Positions 1 through 12,555 of a stretch of DNA of 64,000 bases are shown here, piece by piece. The position numbers were made by a program, and so were the translations under genes. The notes under the pieces were generated by a model that searched no databases, was not told the DNA's origin, and saw only the letters and a program-made list of their open reading frames with translations. The DNA is from Stichopus chloronotus. Its lineage: Eukaryota; Echinodermata; Holothuroidea; Aspidochirotida; Stichopodidae. The stretch's first letter is position 1; each line of letters starts with the position of its first letter. The DNA lies in contig CM037843.1 of NCBI GenBank assembly GCA_021234535.1, positions 23,095,911 through 23,159,910 of the forward strand. The letters run 5' to 3'.

Positions 1-967
1 CATTATAAGACCTCATACTTGTATATATTAATTTTTGCTAGGAAAACTGTTCCATCAAAGAAAGAAAAATGCTTTTTTGAAGATGGACAAAGTGAAAAAT
101 GGTCATTTTGCATGTTAAGGACAAGGTGATGTAATGTAAATGTCTCATTGTGTATTTTTCCTCAAAGTTTTATTGAGGCATTGGCAAAGAAGTGTGACAC
201 TTTGCAACTGTTTCTTGATATTTCCCTGCAGTAATTTTGAAGCTTCCTGTTTGTATTTGTACAGGTATACAGTATATACACTTTGACCGCTATAAAGTAG
301 ATACAAAAGCGTAACCTTTTTCCATCAGACACTTTGTAGTAATGTTTCTTGGTGATCATGAAGTTGTGAAAAAGCTTCATCTGTTTTGTATTTTAACATG
401 TTCTGCGATGCCAAGTTTTACCAAGTTTGAAAATTAACTGCCATGTCTACAGTGCATCACAGTGAAATATGTCTGTGAAAGAATAGAACCTTCCCCATTC
501 CCCAATTTACTTTAGCATCATTTGCTTTCCAGGGTTTTATGTTTCATTATGTACAGCAGGAAAAGGCTCACAAATACGTGAATTCCCTTAAATGTGTAGA
601 CATAACTTGCCAATGCTATTCTAGTTTGGAAGAGCTTGAGCCACTTCACTGTACATTAGCCAGCCATTCTGTTGAAATGACTGGCTGTAACAATTGCTGT
701 TTGCTGATGGCTGACCTTTGCATTAAGTTTTTGTTTAGCTGTTAAATTTGTCAAATATCATAAAAACAAAATGTGCTTGTTGTTCATTTGTTTGCACAAA
801 TTTAATCATGGCCTTGAAGGATTCTGCACACAGTGCTTAAGTGTTTGGGATTTTTTGTGTATTAAAGGTAGTAGGCAATACTATTGTCAGTACATATTCA
901 GGCTCTTTAAAGTAAGTTTTATAAGGAAACAAAAAATCACAATGTTTCTGTTTTGTCATCTTTTCAG
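1..967 (+). other. PACS: PACS intron upstream of exon A (continues outside window)
   Basis: This is AT-rich sequence ending in a T-rich tract and a cag acceptor. Small open frames around 539-745 and 771-1061 show no family similarity; the second merely overlaps exon A in another frame. No earlier PACS exon was recognised. Confidence 0.7.
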
Positions 968-1057
968 AGTACTAAGCGAACATTACGTTCAAACGAAATC
1001 ATCTTGCCCCCTGGAAAGCTCTTGGAAACAGGACTGGATCTCTCATTTGCCTTGCAG
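968..1057 (+). CDS. PACS: PACS coding exon A (internal exon, cargo-binding region)
   Basis: This is an internal coding exon of a PACS family sorting adaptor. PACS proteins link acidic-cluster cargo such as furin to AP-1/AP-3 coats and retrieve it to the trans-Golgi network. The exon has 30 codons in phase 0 at both ends. It follows a tttcag acceptor (AG at 966-967) with a T-rich tract and is followed by gtaagg at 1058. The translation begins STKRTLRSNEIILPPGK and ends LSFALQ, which lines up with the vertebrate PACS-1/2 stretch of the form GSKR-LRSNEI-LP...L-FSLQ at the start of the furin-binding region. The next vertebrate exon begins YPHFLK, exactly as exon B does here. The exons encoding the N-terminus must lie upstream of the window. 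The family assignment is recognised from memory of the vertebrate proteins. PACS1 and PACS2 cannot be told apart, and an invertebrate single-copy orthologue is expected. Confidence 0.9.
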
Positions 1058-3703
1058 GTAAGGGGCAGTCGAATTGGCTATATGCAACTTCACTGTCTCA
1101 AGAAGGAATTCTTTATTGACTGTTACGTGTTTGTTGTTATTTTATTATGGGATAGGAATTGCATATTGCTGTCCTATTATTTTGTCACAGCCAATATAGA
1201 GATTGGTATATATCTACAAATGTCACAGTGACATTTTTTTTTTTTTTTCACTCTTACAATGCACCATGTATGAATTATGTAGAAGAGTGATTCATACGAG
1301 TGTCAGCCTTTTTAGAAACCCTGCAGATGCGTTTTTACTGGGACATTTGTTTGGGGGGATGCACTAGATTCACTCATGTGTGGGAGAGTGTCTTCCATCT
1401 GAAAGATTAACATACAAATCGTGCTCGCAATGCGGTGTACGAATTTCAGTACCAAGACCGTGACGAGAGGCGCAACGGTGAGGTGTCTGCAACATAATGT
1501 TAAAAGCACAAAATTGATAAACTTTGGTGGTGCGCATTTGCATCTTCAGTACACAGAGCTGCTACTTCCAAGTGAGGCATTGCCTTCCTACATTTGCATA
1601 TTTCTTTTTCATGTTGAAAGAAATCAAAATGAACTTCAGGACCTGAGCCTGTCCATCCTGGCACATAGGGTAATACTGTAATAAACCACTTCTACTGCTG
1701 TTCATGAGGGGTTTGGTCATGCTGGCTAGAATGAGGTTTCGTTCGATGTCAACCCGTTTGTACCATTTGCGCATTTGCCAGTATTTAAACCAGTGAAAAC
1801 TCTTATCATTTAAAGCAACTTACTAAGCAGTGAGTTCAGATTGACACAGCAGCAGGTTTTTACAGAAGATAAACTTTGTTATTTTTTTTTTCATACTGCA
1901 GGACTATCATAGTAGCAAGGTTCTTTTAATTTACTTTGTACGGTGAACTCTGTAGCTTGTATCTCAATCAAAATATCAGGATTCCATTTGACCCTTCTCT
2001 CTTTTAGTTAGTGATGAACATGTTATTCGTTGACTCTGTCTTCCACAGCGTTTGCTCCTGGGTGACATGTTGCAAAGTATTTAGTTATCCCTTTCTCTCT
2101 CTCCCTCTTCCCTTTTTCAATTTTTTTTTTCTTTCTGAATATCAGTCTTCTGTGGAGATTGAAAAATGCAGAGAGAAGAAATTCAAACTGAAAGTTCTGT
2201 CCATTGTTTTCAAGATGTCAGGAATTATAGTACCCTCCTACAACCTTACATTTTTCCCTTTATTTTTTTAGGAAATACTCACCTCTGGAATACCTTAGTT
2301 GACACCAGGAATGATAAAAATAAAGGTGTCAGTTTCCCTCAGTAATCTTATACTAAAAGAGTTTAAACCTTGTTTGTCAGGAATTATGCAAGAATTAAAA
2401 TTCTTTTTCTTTACATGGGCCTGTGAGTCACCAAGGTATACAAAGATTCTAGGAACAAGTTGTGCTTGTTTGTGTATACATACATTCTCATGCTTATATT
2501 GTCATGTCCTGTAAACATGTTTCTGAAAGCTGGAAAAGTCAAGTGTGGTTTCTATATAACTGTGGCATTGCATTGATGAGCTACACACAAATGCTGAGAC
2601 TGTCTGACAGGTTTCATTCTTTTGGCATCACACCAGCTTCATATGTAAACAATTCCTATCAAAGGAACTAACCACAAGGAAATGCGTCTGCCATGAAATC
2701 ATTATCAGAGTTCGAGTTAGGAAATGCATCTTCACCACCTTATTAACCTTAGACCTTTACTACTTTTCTAGTTACTTAGCTGAAAAGATGTTACAAATTT
2801 GCACACCAATTTACAAATTGGTGCAAAATGGGCACTGTTATCACTTTGTGAATAATCAGATGCTCAAATGTTAAAGACAAAGTCACTTTGGTCAAGTCTG
2901 GTCACTCTGTATGAAGAACACTGATGATTTTCTAGACTGCTATTATTTGTAAGTCCACTGTGTACAGAAATGAAATTAGCTGGAATCCTTTTCAATAGTT
3001 GCTGCCAAAAGTTAAAAGAAATATTGAATTTGAGAGGTGGGGAGTCAAATTTTATGACAATTACACATCTGTATACATGTGTATAATACTGTATTGGTTG
3101 GTATCATTGCTTACTCACCAAGTAGAAACGTCAGTAATGCATTTGTAGGAAGTGCAGTACTCCATATTGTTGCGTGCAGTAGTCCCTCCAGAAAAAAAAC
3201 CATTAACACAATGATAATATAAAAGGAAACAGACATTTTGTATTCTTTCTTTTGTGTCTGCTGTCAGTTCGTCAGCCTTCCACTCATATGTCTATAAACA
3301 AACAGAATTTGTTAATAACAATAGTCTTTTTGTATTTGTACAAGGGTTTCATGGCCACCATGTAATACATTGATAGTTACAAAAAGTCCCAACAGAAAAA
3401 GGAGGTCATCTATTGCCCACAGAAGATTATGGGTACATACTTGAACAGGAGAACCTTATAGTAAGGAAGCGCCACTGACAATAAAGAAGGAACTTGTTTG
3501 ACAGCTGGAATGCTTTTGAATATAGTTCCTTGATTATCAGCTGCTACAGTTTAGAAATATTTTGTTTGATGTTGTGGGATGCACACTTTTTTTTTTTTCA
3601 ATTGAAATTTTTAAGTCTTTGCATTTTTTTTTTGTCTTTTTAGTTCTTTCATGATGTATGTTTATGGCTCACTGGGAGGAAAGGCTGCTTTTGTAAAATA
3701 TGT

Positions 3704-4020
3704 GTAATGTGCAGACTTTCTCACAAACATCTATCCTACTTTGAATGAGAGTCTAATCATATCTAATTTACTTCACCCCTCACCTGTTTCAACACAACAA
3801 CTGCAATCCCATCTACCATGCCAAGAGTGCTGGTTACCTTTAACACCGCCCTTGGTGCCCTCTGGTCTAACACTGGACTAGCACCTCCTTCCCATTCTGC
3901 CATCCTATGTGCTAGGAGTGTGGAAGTCTCATTTTTAAAGAAGTATGTGTAACTTTCAGACTTTCTCACAAACATTTATCTTTTTTTTAAGGAACTTAGG
4001 TGTAATCATACTTAATTTGT
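3704..4020. repeat. Direct duplication of a roughly 65-bp segment, 240 bp apart
   Basis: The string cagactttctcacaaacat occurs at about 3713 and again at about 3957. Both are followed by similar text (ctaatcatatctaattta versus gtaatcatacttaattt). The segment between has no recognised content. It may be a small tandem duplication or a target-site-like repeat around an old insertion. Confidence 0.5.
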
Positions 4021-4553
4021 GCAATCGTGTATATCTAATCCAAGTTGTGATGTAGCCTTGAAGATGAGAACTGGTCAACTGCACACAAAAGTTGTTGGCA
4101 AATTTATTACAGTAAAATACGGTTGATGTCTAGCAGTTCTATGTTATGCTAACCAAGCTTGTTGAAGTTTATACAACAAATACAGAGCCTTAGTTGCATA
4201 CTTCTCTTTTTACAGTTCTAATACACATTCTGCAGTTATAAAGGGAAAACAACCGATAACTGTGCTGGCATCACGGTGTGCTTCTGGTCTCACGTAGGAA
4301 TACGACTTACCAAAGTCTTCAGTGCTGAGATAACTTCCTGATGACATAATCCTTACTGTTGCCACTGTTATTTTAAACTCTCTAATAACGTACACACAGC
4401 AAGCATCAGGAAGGAGAGCAGTTCAGTGTGCATCGTGTAACGTCATACGTCATATCGGCTCTAGAGAGAAATGCAAATTGACTTTGCAGTTGTTTTGGGG
4501 AGATTCTCATGTAATGGTACATGGACAGTGCTCTGAAGCTGGTTGTCGAGAGT

Positions 4554-4570
4554 GGGGGGGGGGGGGGGGG
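4554..4570. repeat. Poly-G run, 17 bases
   Basis: An uninterrupted run of 17 G bases is read directly. Together with the runs at 18007 and 47014, it is one of three long G/C homopolymers in the window. Confidence 0.9.
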
Positions 4571-6739
4571 AGCTCTATAGCTCGCTTAGTGTAAAATGTC
4601 ATAGTACTGTAGTTACCAAACAATGCTTTCAGGTGTTTTATAGCTGTCTTTGCCACATAAGTGGTTGTCTTATTAGTAAGCACATTTCCAGAGGTCATAA
4701 AGTGACTTTCAAAACAAATACAGTTGAAGACTTTGAAAGCCCCTGTTCATAGCAAACCACAAACTTTGGTAAATTTCAACTCTACAGATAGTACACAACA
4801 CATACAAATAATAAATGTCACTTTTCACATCACATATAGATTTTAGCAAAAAGGAGAATGCAACTTTTACCCACCTGTGGAAATAACCTGGTCAACGAAA
4901 AATACCGTGAAATTCACAACCCAATTTGATGACATCACAGAATGGAGCATGTGAGCGAGAGCTATATCGAACTATGTTGAGTGCATTTGCTTATCGTGTG
5001 TATGACAGTCAAATTGAGCCATCTGGTCTGAAAAACCTATAATTCACTAGTTAGATGTTACATATTCAGCTGGAGAGTCAACAATTTGCTGTTGAAAGTT
5101 CAGTAATAATTCTGAAGTCTTTTGAATGCAAAAACAGAGATGTAATGGGAAAGAAAATGGCAGAAGATGCATGGGGTAGTGACACAGCATGGAGGGGATG
5201 TTTCATCCACCTGTCCACGATATGCCCGGTAAAATTTTTTCAGCCTGTTTCAGGACAATTCTTCCGAAGTTTGCAAGTATTTTTCAATTTTGCTTTTCCT
5301 AAAGTCTCGCATTTTGGGGGTCAGAGAGGAAAGAGGAAATCCGTGAAGAGGAAGAAAGATGAAAATTAAAAAGCCAAAGGTCAACAGTCAGTATTGGTAC
5401 AATTCAGAGGTGCAGAGGTGGTGTGGAGAAGGGTCATTCAGTGATTCATAAAGATCCAAAACCATTTGAAACTTTTTGCAAAATTTTATAGCATGAAGGT
5501 TGCAAGTATAATCAGTTGAAATCATCTCAGGCATATTAAGATTCGAGATGCAATTTATGTTCTTCATTCATGGCCAAACAGTTCAAGGTACTACACCACA
5601 CACACAATTCTGGAGGACAAAATAAATGCTACAAAACTGTTTCATGCAAATCACTCCTGTCTGTCAATTACAGGAGCAAAATATGTCAGGCATCCAAAAT
5701 AATATATTTCACATCTATTGCATTTCTTACTCAAACATATACTGCACCCAGGTGTAATGATATTTATTGTAGTTTGCATTTGTCCTGAGAACAGTTTGGT
5801 CTTTATCGCAAATTCCATGTCCCTGAGTGTTCTGCTTGCTAAAGCATCGCACTGAATTCACAAACTCAATTATTCTAACATCTTATTGGATCTCGCTGGA
5901 GATCCAAGTGAAGATATAGCCTAATGAATACAATCCTTTCTGCAGATACGTATTTCTTCAGTTACCCATTATTTTCTCCACCAGATTGTCCTACAAATAT
6001 ACCACAAGTGCATCGTACGTACATTTTTTTCTTTTATGTTTACAATACATGTCGCAGCTTCAATCATTTTTTGGACAAAGGCAACAGAAATGGCCAAGGG
6101 CAAGGAAAAAAAATCTTCACATCTCATGAAGATGTCTGTAGTCAGCCTGATTAGTCACAAATTCAAGGGAGGCAGGTGAATGTGTAAAAAATCTCCATGT
6201 ATTTTACTTACCATGGATGGTTGGTAGAGCTTGTAGTTAGGACATTTGGAGGGATGGGTAAAAATATCTACAACAAGGGCTTTTCTTTTGTTTTTGTGGT
6301 AACCAGGTGAGCTGTATATTTTCTTCTGTGAATACTCCTGGAAGAAAGTTGCACTCACGAGTTATCAAATTACTCTGTGAAAGTGTGATGCTGTAGCAAT
6401 TTCTTGGATTGTCTGAATCTTTTGAATGTTGTAATGCATACAAGAGTGCTGTTTATTAATATGGGAGAGGAAGGACTATCTGAAAAAGTTTGTGCCATCT
6501 CCTCTCGAACATACTACATTGCAAAGGATATTGCCATGTCTTTGTTTCCCTGTTGTTAGTTGTATGCTCTATCTTTTGAATGTGATTTACTGAAGTCTTA
6601 GCAATAAGAGGATGTTGATTGCATTCCCTTTTAATACTGTCCTATACCTGCTTACAGATTATATGCACATGTCCTACAATATTCACTTTAGCTGCTGTAG
6701 CAACTTATACCCTGGAATAGCACTTATCTTTGGTTGACT

Positions 6740-7345
6740 CTCAAGGTTCTTGTAGCCACCTATCTCCTGCTCCTCCTACTCATCCCTTCAGTCAACTTCT
6801 TCCTTTCAGTCCTCTTCTTACTCATCCCAAGTGCTCATTATCCACCGTGTCATCGTCTTCCTCTTAGAGAACATTCGACTTACTCCAGTCCACATCTGCT
6901 CATCCTGTTAATCATGCTGCACCATGGTACCCCTCATGATCTGTTAAATTGTATCATGTCCCTTTAATTCCCTTATCTTCTCCGTATCCCTTCTCTCCCT
7001 CGTAGCCATGGCCTTGTACTCCTTTCTCTTCAATATTCCTCCAAGTTATCCTTTTTTCTGTTCATATTCACTCCCTAATACTCATCATTCTCTGGTCCAT
7101 CTTCTCCTCTCATCATGCATCTTCCTTCTATCGCTACATGTCCTCTCCCTTTAAGATGTTCCCCAATACTCCTCATCTTGATTTTGTCTTACTCTAAGTT
7201 GGCAGCTTCCTCCCTGTCCTTCTGCATGTATCCTCTTCCTGTGCAGACATCCCCTAGTGCTACTCTTAGTCTTGCTCATCCTTTGCCTGAAATTCCTGAT
7301 CCTCATCTTCTGCCTCGTCCTTGTCATCCCTGCTTCTACTAGGCG
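6740..7345. repeat. Pyrimidine-rich (C+T) strand-asymmetric tract
   Basis: For about 600 bases the + strand is dominated by C and T in degenerate ctcctc, cttcct and ctcatc words, with few purine runs. It contrasts sharply with the surrounding AT-rich intron. It is probably a decayed simple repeat. Open frames in it are rich in Leu, Ser and Pro only because of composition. Confidence 0.7.
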
Positions 7346-9734
7346 TACATCTTTGAGTTGTCATCCTCAAGTCTTCCTGTTTTCTCTTAATTTTTATATA
7401 CCAGTGTACATGTACAGTACATGAACTTCTGGAATCGATGCTACAGTCGTTGTACATGATACTGGTTTGACAAGACACTTTTCCGTTTAATGATAAGTAC
7501 TTCTTTACCTTTATTATGCCATTTGCAGACTGTATAAAAACCATTAATATTCCTCAAAACTGTAAAATTCTAATTTATATCCATTGTGAAGCACTTGCTG
7601 ATATTTATGAAGATTGCATAATCAGCTTTTGTAGACGATATTTTGCCGAGATAACGGTTTGTATGCAGTTTTTGCGGGTCTAAGTATAAAGAACACTTCT
7701 CCAATAATCATGGCGGGAGTAACTCTTGCCATTGATTAGCAAACCCATCTTTGGGTAGTAATGGGCACAGTACAGTCATTAATCAACTATTGTTCCGAAG
7801 TGTTGAGAGAAGTGTGCAAACAATCACTCTCGTGACTCAAACAGAAGCACTGTATGTTCTCTTGACAGGAAATAAAAACTGAAATTAGCGCTCCATTCAC
7901 TGTGAATTCATCTGTAAGGGATGTATACGTTTTCTTGAAGGTGTGTCACAGACTTCGTTGCTCTGAAGTTCATTTACGTAGATAGGTACAGTATTTCACC
8001 ATTGCAGTACAGTAGTCTCTCCGAGGTGAATTACAGAATGTAAACAAAAAAGCAGATACTGCTGTTGTTCATACAGTACATGTATAGTTTACCCACTGAT
8101 ATCATTTTACACTGTCACATTTGCACAGAGTTGCTAGCCTGATTACCACAGGGATCCCAAACATTTACCTACCTCTAATAACCTTGTTTGATACAATACT
8201 GTACATGGGAGTCAAGATCCCTCCTTTAGTAATCATAGCAGTTGACAATATCTTGCCTCCTACAGAAGCTCACCACCTTCTGTACTACTGTATTTGTTAA
8301 TCCCAGTACTCTTTACGATCGGAGAATTTTAAAGTCTTTATTTCTTTTTAATGTGCTCAAGTTGGTTGGATGTACTGTAGCACCAATGCTTGATGATTTA
8401 ATGTGCAGCAGCTATTTCTGGCAGGGCTGCTTGTTGCATATATAAGTAAAAGAACAGAGGAGTTATTTTGATTTTGTGAAGATTTAAATGCAAGAAATTT
8501 CAACTTGGGCTGTATGTACCTATACAATATATCTACTTCACAATTAGAACTCTATTGTCTTTCCAGTTCATGTACAGTTCTGTCTTTACTGTAGCTACAC
8601 CACACTTCACTATAAACTCATCTGTGTTTAACAGGAAGCATTGTTGTAGATCTATACGCCAAAAAAGAAACGAGTGACAAGTTTCATTGGTCGCCAGTTT
8701 AATTCTCGTTGGCTGTTTTCCCATCGGAACTGCTCATGGTGATTGCAAAAAACGTGCTTTTAAAATTACTATAGGTGGTTGGTTTTGGTATGACAATTTG
8801 ACCTAAATTTTCACTTTCTTTTTCTGAGATTTCTATATGCAATTTCAATTTCACAAAGTGAAAAATACTTGGTAGATTCTACAGTCACCATTCAAAGCTC
8901 CATTTAAAGCCTTGCATGCCCAACAAAGATATACACCAACCTACAGTAGTACCAAGGAGGTGGTAGTACTCTCCACAAATTTTGAAGGGAGGGAGATAGC
9001 CACACCCGAAGCATGCAATTCCAAAGGAATTACCAGGGAGGGATTGGAGGAGAGGGTTTAACCCCATCTTCAGAAGTTTTTATCTCTGAGATGCTGAATG
9101 ATGCAAAAACCATTCAGAGAGGATTTCTTTCTCTTTTTGAAATGGCAGAAGTCTATCGTTGACTTTTTCGTGGCTGGGCAGAGAGTTTTGAGGAGGGAAA
9201 AAATTTTTTTCCTAGGAAGTGATTGCTTTGTAAGGTGGCAGCAATTGTCATTTGGTTTCCAGTTCACCCGCCTAAAATGCCCTCTGGCAAACACTTCAAT
9301 CACATTGTGTGCTGATCAGCTGAACATCTGATCAGGGCATGTTGAACAGCTGATCTATCGAACACATGTACAGTATGTTGTTAAAATGGATGATCCAAGT
9401 ATGATTCTGCGTCGAATGTTTTCTGCCAAAAGGAGAGCCAAAAAAAAAAGGTCCTGTTCATGGTTGTGACAGATTTACTTTATAACTAAAAGAGCATTTT
9501 AGAGAAATGTGGAAAAATTTAACAACAAATGCTCTTTTTAGCTTCGGATATTGTATTGGTCTATCACGGTGGTTGAGGGTCTCTACGGGTGATGGATTTC
9601 CCATGTTCATACGTTTCACTATGCTGCATGGAATATCTCAAGAATTATCATGGATCATAACCATTTATAATTAGGTATGCAGGAACCAACTGGGACTTTA
9701 GTTACACTGCTATAAATGCTCTTCACTCCAAAAT

Positions 9735-9960
9735 GCTTTTTAGCTCACACACCAAGTGTGTGAGGTATTAGAATGAGGTTGATGACGTCAACTTTTTTCA
9801 AAAGCCTTCTCTTCATTTTTTGAGACATTTGTCTGAAATTTGTTCAGTGTGTTTTTTGGGATAGACATATTTTTTTTTTTTTGCTCAATTTATAGGGGAG
9901 TTGCAATGTGATTTTTGGAGGAAAATCGGGTTTTTGGTTGCTTTTTTGCACACGGCACTC
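9735..9960. repeat. Hairpin-headed dispersed repeat fragment
   Basis: It begins ttagctcacacaccaagtgt followed by gtgaggt, giving a TCACACAC/GTGTGTGA hairpin. An AT-rich body of about 200 bp follows. It resembles the hairpin heads of the other elements here, but its family is not identified and its end is uncertain. Confidence 0.35.
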
Positions 9961-10558
9961 TACCTGAATGGGTTTAGCTGGAGAGCTATTCTGTGGTCAC
10001 TGTAGTAAACAATAATCAAATGTTACGGTTGGTCTGGCCAGCCTGTCTGCCCTGTGGGTCATCAAGTCCAACTGAACTATCACCTATCACAAATTAGTTA
10101 GTAAAGCATTTGGCTGAGTGATCATTGTAAACTCTTAAGATAGGTTGGCACACTGAGTTGATGTGTTGCATCATCATCAACACTGCAGTGTTTTGTTTTA
10201 CAAACCATGTACATTGTAATTTTACAACCATTGCAAAATCTAGTCCAGCGCACATTTCAATTTAGATCCAGCCAAAGCCAGCTCTGACAGGATCCGAACA
10301 TTATTTACTGCATCCTTACATATCACACAGCGAAAAGGAGTTTTAACCTTCTCTACAGACCATAGCTGGTACACCTAATGCCATTTTTCAACATCACATG
10401 TCCAAGTTAATATACTACACTGGCATATGACAATGTCATAGGCTTGATAGTGTGTCAACGAGATACTTTTTGCCCGTAACATTTTGTTACCTTGCAAGTA
10501 CTGTACTTTCATTTTGCAATGCTGCAAACAAAGATTAGGTACCTCTACTTAGTTCAGT

Positions 10559-10798
10559 GACTGCCGTAAGTTTCGACACCCCTAAGTTTCGACACCCCTA
10601 TGCTCCGACACACTTGTATTTCGACATGTACACTTAGATTCCGACAGCAGCGGCTGATCAATGCGTCATTACTATGCCGAGCATCATAGCTGGGACCCAA
10701 AATGGTGCCCGATGCAATGAATGTGTTGTAACATATGAGTGTCAGAACATGGGGTGTGGGAACAAAAGTGTGTCAGAACATAGGGGTGTAACCCTCAG
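10559..10798. mobile_element. Foldback element built of GTTYCGACAC-type short repeats
   Basis: The left arm (about 10563-10648) contains repeated taagtttcgacacccc, then tatgctccgacacacttgta. The right arm (about 10725-10798), reverse-complemented, reads cacccctatgttctgacaca and so matches the left arm. The arms are about 75 bp around an 80-bp unique spacer. The arms are themselves imperfect tandem arrays of a roughly 15-bp word. The structure is typical of small non-autonomous foldback transposons; no coding sequence is present. Confidence 0.65.
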
Positions 10799-11662
10799 TT
10801 CAATTGTGTGAGCTACAGCAGCATTCCTGCGCGAGTTGAGTTGGTTCCTTTTGTCACACGTGAATGTAGAGATATCTCTAACTCAATAAAGTGCTCAATG
10901 TCGGAAAGACAGAGCGTCATAACAATATTATTTCTCCACACTGTAGAATGGTTGCTACTTGGTGTTTCATGATCCATGGCTTTCGTCAGGCAACTGGCAG
11001 GAATTGATAGAGGCTCATCTCTTTTCACCCAGTTGGCTGGTTTTTTTCTCTGTGTCAACGTTTGCATATCACTTCTGTTCTTTTGTATAAATATATAAAA
11101 TGGTATAAATATTAATATCCTTATTCACTTGCAAGTCACTGTGCTGTTACAAAATTACGTAGATCGTGACGTCACACTTGCAACTGTACATGTCACGCAC
11201 TATTGTCGATGAATGTGATATGTCATATGTTCCAAAATGGCAATACCCTGTGCAACAACAGCTTGAAATCTGAAGCTGTATTTGAAAGGAAGTAATGACG
11301 AAAATAATAACACTGTAACTATCGAAACTGTTTGTAAATTGATGTACATTAGGTGCAGGTTGAAATAGAGGCACCCACTGCAGCTCCTCTTTAATGAGCT
11401 GCGGAAACTTCATGGTTTTGCTTTAGTTCACTTGTCATTTATGGTCCTTTAGGTCTGCAAAGATGGAAAGTGAAAATCCAAAGAAAATGATTTATGGTCA
11501 AAATGAAAAGGCAAATTTGGAACAGTTGCCTTATGACTTTTCCATTGTTTGTCTAGCAGCCGTATCACTATCATTGTGATTTAACGTACTGGCACTGTTA
11601 ATCATCTCAAATTGCAATGTATGACGTAAGTTTTATTTAGAGCCTAAAGTTATTTCCCTTAG

Positions 11663-11860
11663 ACAGCAATGATCACCCAACTTGCTGTTCAAGGCAAATA
11701 CAACCACTTACAGGGACTTCTGTCTGATTGCGTAGATTTCGCTGTTGGCAAGTTTCACGTAGAGCTCCTCGCTGATCTCCGAAGCAATCGGCGGTTGCAA
11801 TTTCGTTTCCTAGAACTTAAAGAAGTGATCCAGCCAGCCCTGACCTCATCAAACAAATAA
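11663..11860 (+). CDS. Unrecognised terminal coding exon (nested gene or alternative 3' exon)
   Basis: This is an open frame of 65 codons plus stop that follows a plausible acceptor, ttatttcccttag, with AG at 11661-11662. It reads through ACA GCA to an ATG at 11669 and ends at TAA 11858-11860. The peptide (QGKYNHLQGLLSDCVDFAVG, then ELLADLRSNRRLQFRFLELK) has the mixed hydrophobic and charged helical texture of real protein, with GC-containing codons unlike the surrounding intron. A canonical AATAAA lies about 670 bases downstream, followed by a GT-rich run, which suits a last exon with its 3' UTR. I do not recognise the family and no upstream exon of a separate gene was identified. Options are a small gene nested in the PACS intron, an alternative PACS terminal exon (phase 0 matches exon A), or a retrocopy fragment. 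Function unknown. Confidence 0.5.
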   Translation, partial: TAMITQLAVQGKYNHLQGLLSDCVDFAVGKFHVELLADLRSNRRLQFRFLELKEVIQPALTSSNK

Positions 11861-12555
11861 TAATGCAGATACTGCATCCAAATTGTTATTGATGTGTAAC
11901 TTCCTCATAAAGCTTCCTGTATCAAAGTTAATGAGTTTTTGAGAAGTCATCAGATCCTTCAAGTCTATTAAAGTGACTGTTTGTGTTTCCTTTCCAATTT
12001 TGGAAATCATGTAGCCAGCAGGGCTAATTGTTTCAATGGATGGTAACCATAGTCCCCTCTTATTTTTTTTTTTTTTTTTGAGTTAGCATCATTTTCTGAT
12101 CGCATGTGAATCAATGAGTATATATTAATGATCACATGGAGGAGATGTGAAGAGTTCTGCTGTCCTATGATTCTGCTAATATTACTGTACATGAATAATA
12201 TGCACAGCCAAATACTCTGGAAAGAGAAATTTTTAGGTTACTCAGTTTTTGCAGTGATTTTTGTGGCTTTTTCAAGTTTTAGAGAATGATTTCCAAGCCA
12301 TTATTGTATAAATCTGTTGTTTATAGGTATTGTTATGATGGTCTTACTATAGTGCTAAAGTGCTTTAATGTTTGGTTGGTTGTTTTGAAAGTAAGAAAGT
12401 ATACAGTGACTGGGTCATTATTGCCCTGCACTGTTGATGATAGCTAGGCTTATATGCTCATATAAGTTCTGATCTTGATAGTCTTCTTTTTTATGTTGTT
12501 TATGTGTACTATAAAGTTTCCAAATGTTTGCAATAAAGCTCTTGGTTGTTGTTGT
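11861..12555 (+). other. Probable 3' UTR of the 11663 exon
   Basis: This is AT-rich sequence between the stop codon and the poly(A) signal, with no open frame of note. It contains a T-run near 12062-12080. The assignment rests only on the preceding exon and the following signal. Confidence 0.4.
12532..12537 (+). terminator. Canonical poly(A) signal AATAAA
   Basis: AATAAA is followed within 30 bases by the GT-rich run ggttgttgttgtc, the usual arrangement for cleavage and polyadenylation. It is placed to serve the exon at 11663-11860. Confidence 0.5.

Noticed and set aside
2801..2826. Small hairpin GCACACCAATTT/AAATTGGTGC
   Set aside because: A single short imperfect palindrome in AT-rich intron, and no partner copy was seen.
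7115..7342. Leu/Pro-rich open frames in the pyrimidine tract
   Set aside because: They are explained by C+T composition alone.
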